Assembly: GCA_943914465.1 (NCBI GenBank)
Contig: CALUCD010000008.1
Location: 56,402 to 120,401 of the forward strand
Length of the DNA: 64,000 nt
Source: an uncultured Corynebacterium sp.
Lineage (GTDB): Bacteria; Actinomycetota; Actinomycetes; Mycobacteriales; Mycobacteriaceae
Direction of reading: 5' to 3'
The position numbers were made by a program, and so were the translations under genes. Positions 60,049 to 64,000 of the stretch are shown one piece after another. The notes below the pieces were generated by a model that was given only the letters and a program-made list of their open reading frames with translations, did no database searches and was not told the origin of the DNA. The first letter of the stretch is position 1. Each line of letters starts with the position of its first letter.

Positions 60049-60975
60049 TCAACGGGGTCCGCGCCAGCCTGATACCGGCAGCTGAAACTTTCGGACCAGA
60101 CGGTCAGTAAACGGTCGCTGATCCAACCGCACCCATCGCACCGGGCGCTGACCGCGAGTAATCTCCACTCGCGAGCCGGGAGGCAATGAGATCTTGCGGA
60201 ACCCGTCCATCACCGCAATCGCTTCACCTGCCGTCGGTTCGGACTCTACCGCCACTGTTGAATGGGGCGAGACGACCAACGGTTTAGTAAACAGCGCGTG
60301 CGCGTTGTTTGGTACGACGAGCACAGCGTCAAGCTCGGGCCACATCACCGGCCCACCGGCAGAAAACGCGTATGCGGTGGACCCGGTCGGGGTAGAGACC
60401 AAGACACCATCACAGCCAAAGGATGAAACCGGCCGGAAATCGACTTCGAGGATCGCATCAAGGACGCTGGTACGGTCCGTATTCTCAATACTGCACTCAT
60501 TGAGCGCCCACCCTTGACCGATCTGCACACCGTCGGAGTCACGTACCTCAACATCGAGCGTCATCCGGTCTTCAACGAAGTAGTTCTTATCCACAACATG
60601 GCCAATCACCTGTTCAAGGCTTTCGGCTTCGCCTTCTGCCAGAAACCCGACATGGCCTAAATTGATGCCGAGCACCGGTACGTCTTGCTCATGCGCAAAG
60701 CTCGCTGCGCGAAGGAATGTACCATCCCCGCCGAGCACTAACACCAGCTCGCAGCCAGCCGCAGCGTCAGGCCCGATCTCGGCGCGCTCGAGCTGGCCAA
60801 GTACCGGATCTACGTCAATCGGGCCGCGCCCATCATCAGACGACGCGGCCAGCAACCGAACCTGAATTTCCGCTTCTTGCAAAAGACGAGCCGCAGTTGC
60901 TGCCGACGAGATATTCTCCGGCCTATAAAAATGCGGGACCAGCAAGATCTCGCGTTGCATTGTTGCTGCCTGCAC
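60049..60975 (-). CDS. nadK: NAD kinase
   Basis: A 308-residue ATP- or polyphosphate-dependent NAD kinase that produces NADP. GGDGTFLRAA is the catalytic GGDGT motif, INLGHVGFLAEG follows, and the NE..I and SPTGSTAYAFSAGGP sequences are family signatures. AGGAAGG lies ten bases before the GTG start at 60975; an ATG at 60960 is the alternative. It starts immediately after the tlyA TAG, so they are co-transcribed. Confidence 0.93.
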   Translation of the reverse strand: MQAATMQREILLVPHFYRPENISSAATAARLLQEAEIQVRLLAASSDDGRGPIDVDPVLGQLERAEIGPDAAAGCELVLVLGGDGTFLRAASFAHEQDVPVLGINLGHVGFLAEGEAESLEQVIGHVVDKNYFVEDRMTLDVEVRDSDGVQIGQGWALNECSIENTDRTSVLDAILEVDFRPVSSFGCDGVLVSTPTGSTAYAFSAGGPVMWPELDAVLVVPNNAHALFTKPLVVSPHSTVAVESEPTAGEAIAVMDGFRKISLPPGSRVEITRGQRPVRWVRLDQRPFTDRLVRKFQLPVSGWRGPR

Positions 60976-61800
60976 CTACTGTGGTCCTTCCTCTACTGCG
61001 GCCTCAACCATCTGCTTCACGCTCTCCGGTTCGTGTGCGGACGCCGCAGCATCCTTTACCAGCCACAAAAAGTATTCTACGTTTCCGCTCGGCCCTGGCA
61101 GTGGCGAGGCTGTCACCCCCCGAACGCTCAGACCGAGCGACTGCGCGTACAACGCCACCTCAGCCGTTACTTCAGCGCGCAACGACGCAGAACGCACCAC
61201 CCCACCGCTGCCGAGGCGATCCTTACCCACCTCGAACTGCGGCTTGACCATAGGCAACAGATCGGCGCCCGGCTGCATGCACGCTGCAATCGCGGGCAAC
61301 ACTAACCGCAATGAGATGAAGGACAGATCGCCCACCATCAGCTCAGCTGCCCCACCCATCATTTCGGGCGTGAGATTACGGATGTTGGTGCGATCCAACA
61401 CCGTCACCCGCTCATCGTTCTGGAGCCGCCACACAAGCTGGCCATACCCGACATCCACCGCGACGACTTCACGAGCACCCCGGGATAACAGCACATCCGT
61501 AAAGCCGCCTGTTGAGGCACCCGCGTCAAGGGCACGTCGCTTATCGACGCGTAACCCCAACCCCCCGAACACATCCAGCGCACCAATTAACTTATGTGCT
61601 CCTCGAGAAGCCCAATCCGCCTCGCCCGCGGCAGAGACCTTGACGGAGTCACCGGGCTCCACCATGGTTGCTGGTTTCGTAGCGACGAATCCTCCGACCT
61701 CTACGAGCCCAGCCTTGATCCACTCCTGCGCCTGCTCCCGTGATCGGGCGAGCTTGCGACGAACCAGCTCGGCATCGAGCCGCCGACGTCCAGGAGCCAT
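60976..61800 (-). CDS. tlyA: 16S/23S rRNA 2'-O-methyltransferase TlyA
   Basis: A 274-residue rRNA methyltransferase. The S4 RNA-binding domain is residues 1-60 (RRLDAELVRRKLARSREQAQEWI). The SAM motif is ALDAGASTGGFTDVLL. Homologues methylate C1409 of 16S and C1920 of 23S rRNA, and loss gives capreomycin resistance in mycobacteria. The ATG at 61800 with GGAGG upstream is the start; an open frame to 61956 overlaps the next gene. Its TAG adjoins the nadK start. Confidence 0.93.
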   Translation of the reverse strand: MAPGRRRLDAELVRRKLARSREQAQEWIKAGLVEVGGFVATKPATMVEPGDSVKVSAAGEADWASRGAHKLIGALDVFGGLGLRVDKRRALDAGASTGGFTDVLLSRGAREVVAVDVGYGQLVWRLQNDERVTVLDRTNIRNLTPEMMGGAAELMVGDLSFISLRLVLPAIAACMQPGADLLPMVKPQFEVGKDRLGSGGVVRSASLRAEVTAEVALYAQSLGLSVRGVTASPLPGPSGNVEYFLWLVKDAAASAHEPESVKQMVEAAVEEGPQ

Positions 61801-61849
61801 CTGGAAGACCTCCTCCGTTTTCTTTGTGGCCTGATCTCTCCGGTCTGAT

Positions 61850-62017
61850 CTATGGGTGCCGTAACGCGTCGTGCAGCAAGGAATGCGCCCGTGTGAGGAG
61901 GTCAACCTCTTGATCAAGATCTTCGGCGGGCGTTTCCAGCAGCTCTGAGAATGCACGTGAGATTTGCTCCGCGTCGACCTGCGGGGAGCTTGGATCGTGT
62001 GGCTTCGGCTGGTTCAT
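61850..62017 (-). CDS. Small conserved actinobacterial protein (Rv1693-like)
   Basis: A 55-residue hydrophilic protein, with a helical segment QISRAFSELLETPAEDLDQEVDLLTRAHSLLHDAL that could be a short amphipathic pair. It lies in the same position and with the same size as Rv1693 of M. tuberculosis, between tlyA and the HAD phosphatase. The function is unknown. The ATG at 62017 is four bases after the phosphatase stop. An open frame extends to 62089 inside the phosphatase gene and is rejected. Confidence 0.7.
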   Translation of the reverse strand: MNQPKPHDPSSPQVDAEQISRAFSELLETPAEDLDQEVDLLTRAHSLLHDALRHP

Positions 62018-62021
62018 ACTC

Positions 62022-63005
62022 TTACCACCACTCCGAAGTGGCCGCCTCCGCCATATCTGAGTTCGGCCGCACAAGCTCGGGAGGCGCATCCATCAACCAG
62101 GCCACCTCGAGCACCGTGCGAAGCGCCTGCATGCTTCCCGCATCTGGCTCACCACCGCTCAGGATAACGTCGCGCCCATCAACCCGAGCGGTGAACCCGC
62201 CCTGCCGGCCCGGACGCAACAGGTGACTTTCAGCAGCGAGGGCGCGAAGATCTTCAGCGATAAACGTGGGCCGTTGATCCTCGGAAGCTTCAATCAGCGC
62301 GAGCGGACCGGATACCCCCGTGGTGACATGCAACGCCGGAATCCCGGCCGCGAGCGCTCCGGCGATGTCAGTATCAAGACGATCACCGACCGCTAGCGGG
62401 CGCTTAGCACCAACAGCGCTAGCGGCCTGGAGAAACATCGCCGGTTCGGGTTTGCCTGCCGACTGGGGAATAACCCCGGTAGCCGAAGTCACCGCAGCGA
62501 CCATGGATCCATTGCCTACCATGAGCCCGCGCTGCATGGGAAGTGAGGTGTCCAAATTCGATGCGAGGTAAGTCGCTCCGCGCTGCACCGCCAGCGCCGC
62601 CTCTGACAACTCCTTCCACCCCGTTTCTGGGCTGTGCCCCTGCAGCACCACCTTAGGGTCCTGATCGGCGGAATCAACCACCGGATAGCCAGCCTCGGCA
62701 ACGAGCTGCCGGAACGACGGCGCACCAAGCACAAGGACCGCGTCCCCCGGGTCAAGGTATTGCGCAGCCAGCGTTACCGCCGCTTGCGCAGAGGTGAGGA
62801 CGTCACCAGCATTCGCAGCAACCCCAGCAGCCCGCAGCATCGTGGAAACTTCTTCTGCACCGCGGGAGGCGTTATTGGTGATGTAGAGGCACGGAACGGT
62901 CAGTGCGCCGATCGATTCAACAGCGTGCGGGAGCGCTGTGCCGCCTTCCCACACCGTCCCATCAAGATCGAACAGCACCGCATCATGCTCATCAACTAGA
63001 CCCAT
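62022..63005 (-). CDS. HAD-IIA family sugar/glycerol-phosphate phosphatase (Rv1692-like)
   Basis: A 327-residue HAD phosphatase of subfamily IIA. Motif I is LFDLDGTVWEG, motif II is ITNNAS, and motif III/IV is VGDRLDTDIAGALAAG. The M. tuberculosis orthologue dephosphorylates glycerol 3-phosphate in lipid recycling. The last 70 residues form an extra C-terminal domain, as in Rv1692. ATG at 63005 is chosen with AAGG upstream; TTG at 63023 would overlap the TPR gene. It lies between the TPR gene and the small conserved gene. Confidence 0.87.
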   Translation of the reverse strand: MGLVDEHDAVLFDLDGTVWEGGTALPHAVESIGALTVPCLYITNNASRGAEEVSTMLRAAGVAANAGDVLTSAQAAVTLAAQYLDPGDAVLVLGAPSFRQLVAEAGYPVVDSADQDPKVVLQGHSPETGWKELSEAALAVQRGATYLASNLDTSLPMQRGLMVGNGSMVAAVTSATGVIPQSAGKPEPAMFLQAASAVGAKRPLAVGDRLDTDIAGALAAGIPALHVTTGVSGPLALIEASEDQRPTFIAEDLRALAAESHLLRPGRQGGFTARVDGRDVILSGGEPDAGSMQALRTVLEVAWLMDAPPELVRPNSDMAEAATSEWW

Positions 63006-63015
63006 GCGTTTGACC

Positions 63016-63876
63016 TTAGCCAAGCTCCGCTAGACGTTCAGTAGCATCGGTCAGGCCTTCGACGTCGATCTTTGCAACATGCTCGAACCAAGTCTTTGCC
63101 TCCGCCTCGCGGTTGAGCGCCAGAAGAGCCTCAGCGTACGCGTACGACAATCGGGCCTGCACTGGACCACGGGAGTTTAACGAGGGTGAGAGACGATCCA
63201 GCGTGGCAAGCGCCGATTCGTGTTGCCCCAGATCGTGCCGCGCACCGGCGATCACGATCGCCAACTCGACGCGGTCTGCCGGATCAAGCCGCGCGACATC
63301 AGCATCACGCCCAAGTTCAAGAGCCTTTTCGGGGCGGCCGAGACCGCGCTCTGCATCTGCCATTACGGCAATCAGCCCCGGCCCCCCAGACATGCGCCGT
63401 GCGGCCCGAAGTTCTGAGAGTGCCTCTTTCCATTCACCAGCGTGGTAGGCGACTATGCCATTCGTTTCCCTGACGACACCGACACGACCCGCCCGGTTCT
63501 TAGCAGCCCGTGCGTGAGCCAAGGCCAGAGCAGGATCATCTTCCATCAGATCAGTAGCCATAATGAGATGCTTCGCCACACGGTCAGCATTGTCCTTCGA
63601 AAGCACTCGCAGATCTTGAAGCACGGCGCCACCGAGAACACTGGGGTCAAGACCGTCAGGAAGGTCAGGCTCCGTCATCCGTTGCGCCATGCGATCTTCC
63701 CGGTATCCTCTGCGGGTTGGGTTAGAACGATCGTGGCGCACACGGTTACGACTCCGCCGCGCCTGCGCGCGCGATTCGCCGCCGCGGGCCTTGCCGCTGT
63801 TGTGCGACCGCTGGCTGCCCTCTCCCCCTCGGCCGTTGCCCCGAACGTGGTCGGCGGCGTTGCTGTGCTCCGACAT
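63016..63876 (-). CDS. TPR-repeat protein with Arg/Gly-rich N-terminus (Rv1691-like)
   Basis: A 286-residue protein. The first 70 residues are Arg/Gly/Ser-rich and basic (GRGGEGSQRSHNSGKARGG), without predicted fold. Residues from about 100 onward are tetratricopeptide-like helices (ALAHARAAKNRAG, GEWKEALSELRAARRM, RPEKALELGRDADV, HESALATLDRLSP). M. tuberculosis Rv1691 occupies the same place. GAAAGG lies six bases before the ATG at 63876, and a -10 TATAAT lies about 30 bases upstream. It may be a scaffold that binds RNA, judged only by the basic tail. Confidence 0.78.
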   Translation of the reverse strand: MSEHSNAADHVRGNGRGGEGSQRSHNSGKARGGESRAQARRSRNRVRHDRSNPTRRGYREDRMAQRMTEPDLPDGLDPSVLGGAVLQDLRVLSKDNADRVAKHLIMATDLMEDDPALALAHARAAKNRAGRVGVVRETNGIVAYHAGEWKEALSELRAARRMSGGPGLIAVMADAERGLGRPEKALELGRDADVARLDPADRVELAIVIAGARHDLGQHESALATLDRLSPSLNSRGPVQARLSYAYAEALLALNREAEAKTWFEHVAKIDVEGLTDATERLAELG

Positions 63877-63903
63877 CAATGACCTTTCATTCGATTTTTG
63901 ACC

Positions 63904-63909
63904 ATTATA
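63904..63909 (-). promoter_or_regulatory. Candidate -10 of the TPR/HAD/tlyA/nadK gene string
   Basis: TATAAT on the minus strand, a perfect sigma-A -10, about 28 bases before the TPR gene ATG. A TGTGAC 16 bases upstream may be a weak -35. Confidence 0.55.
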
Positions 63910-63926
63910 AGAATTGCTATAACCAG

Positions 63927-64000
63927 TCACACAACGGCGGCGCGGGCTGCGGCGCGCGCCGCAGAGCGCTTGGGCTGGTTGTAGGTCGCGAACGGCGCGG
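63927..64000 (-). CDS. Possible 3' end of an unidentified gene (partial)
   Basis: One minus-strand frame runs from the window edge to a TGA at 63929-63927 and reads APFATYNQPKRSAARAAARA near its end. The alanine/arginine tail looks like a protein C-terminus, but it is too short to identify. It could also be non-coding. The putative -10 of the TPR gene begins about 18 bases downstream of this stop. Confidence 0.3.
   Translation of the reverse strand, partial: APFATYNQPKRSAARAAARAAVV

Overview
The window is a gene-dense, fairly GC-rich stretch of an actinobacterial chromosome, most likely a Corynebacterium. The evidence is a Pup/Dop/PafA/ARC pupylation locus without proteasome subunit genes, polyprenol-phosphomannose synthase next to apolipoprotein N-acyltransferase, RbpA, an OdhI/GarA FHA protein with its MerR-type neighbours, SecA2 and SteA. 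Gene order repeatedly matches blocks I know from C. glutamicum and M. tuberculosis. I cannot name the species. No CRISPR array, prophage, insertion sequence or rRNA operon was seen, and no gene-free stretch exceeds about 300 bases.

Layout. 1-4.9 kb: 3' end of formate-THF ligase, a RecB-like nuclease, an M18 aminopeptidase, tRNA m1A58 methyltransferase and the ARC AAA ATPase. 4.9-15 kb: pdxS, then dop-pup-pafA-pafB-pafC-tatA-tatC-helY on one strand. 15-21.7 kb: a trypsin-like protease divergent from an Xaa-Pro peptidase, an SDR reductase related to DprE2, a lipase, fxsA, lnt and ppm1. 21.8-30.5 kb: rbpA, a small zinc-ribbon protein, a YceI protein, a large FAD/Fe-S dehydrogenase, a degenerate cyclopropane-synthase-like protein, type II NADH dehydrogenase and CorA. 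30.5-38.8 kb: a thioesterase, gnd, a DEAD-box helicase, two CNNM/CBS membrane proteins, a putative DNA glycosylase and a VWA protein. 38.8-45.2 kb: a MerR regulator, a bifunctional-nuclease-domain protein, ftsR, odhI and secA2, then a hydrolase-OsmC fusion. 45.3-48.7 kb: tRNA-Pro(GGG), a zinc alcohol dehydrogenase, an esterase lipoprotein and a methyltransferase. 48.8-64 kb, all on the minus strand: der, cmk, rluB, scpB, scpA, parA, a surface protein, xerD, a Nudix hydrolase, steA, recN, nadK, tlyA and three further genes (small conserved, HAD phosphatase, TPR).

How the genes fit together. The pupylation genes tag proteins with Pup and remove it, and ARC presumably unfolds the tagged proteins without proteolysis. 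PafBC, HelY, RecN, XerD and ScpAB/ParA concern genome maintenance and segregation. OdhI, Gnd, Ndh and the FAD dehydrogenase are central metabolism. Lnt/Ppm1, TatAC and SecA2 serve the envelope and export.

The most unusual signals are regulatory. About a dozen genes have a TANNNT -10 hexamer 6 to 8 bases before the start codon, the signature of leaderless transcription. At four gene junctions the upstream stop codon forms part of that hexamer. Other points are exact tandem duplications across two stop codons, a pdxS with an altered N-terminus inside the pupylation block, a degenerate CFA-synthase-like protein, an OsmC domain without its two cysteines, a palindrome in the promoter spacer of a MerR gene, and the apparent absence of steB and pyrG beside steA.
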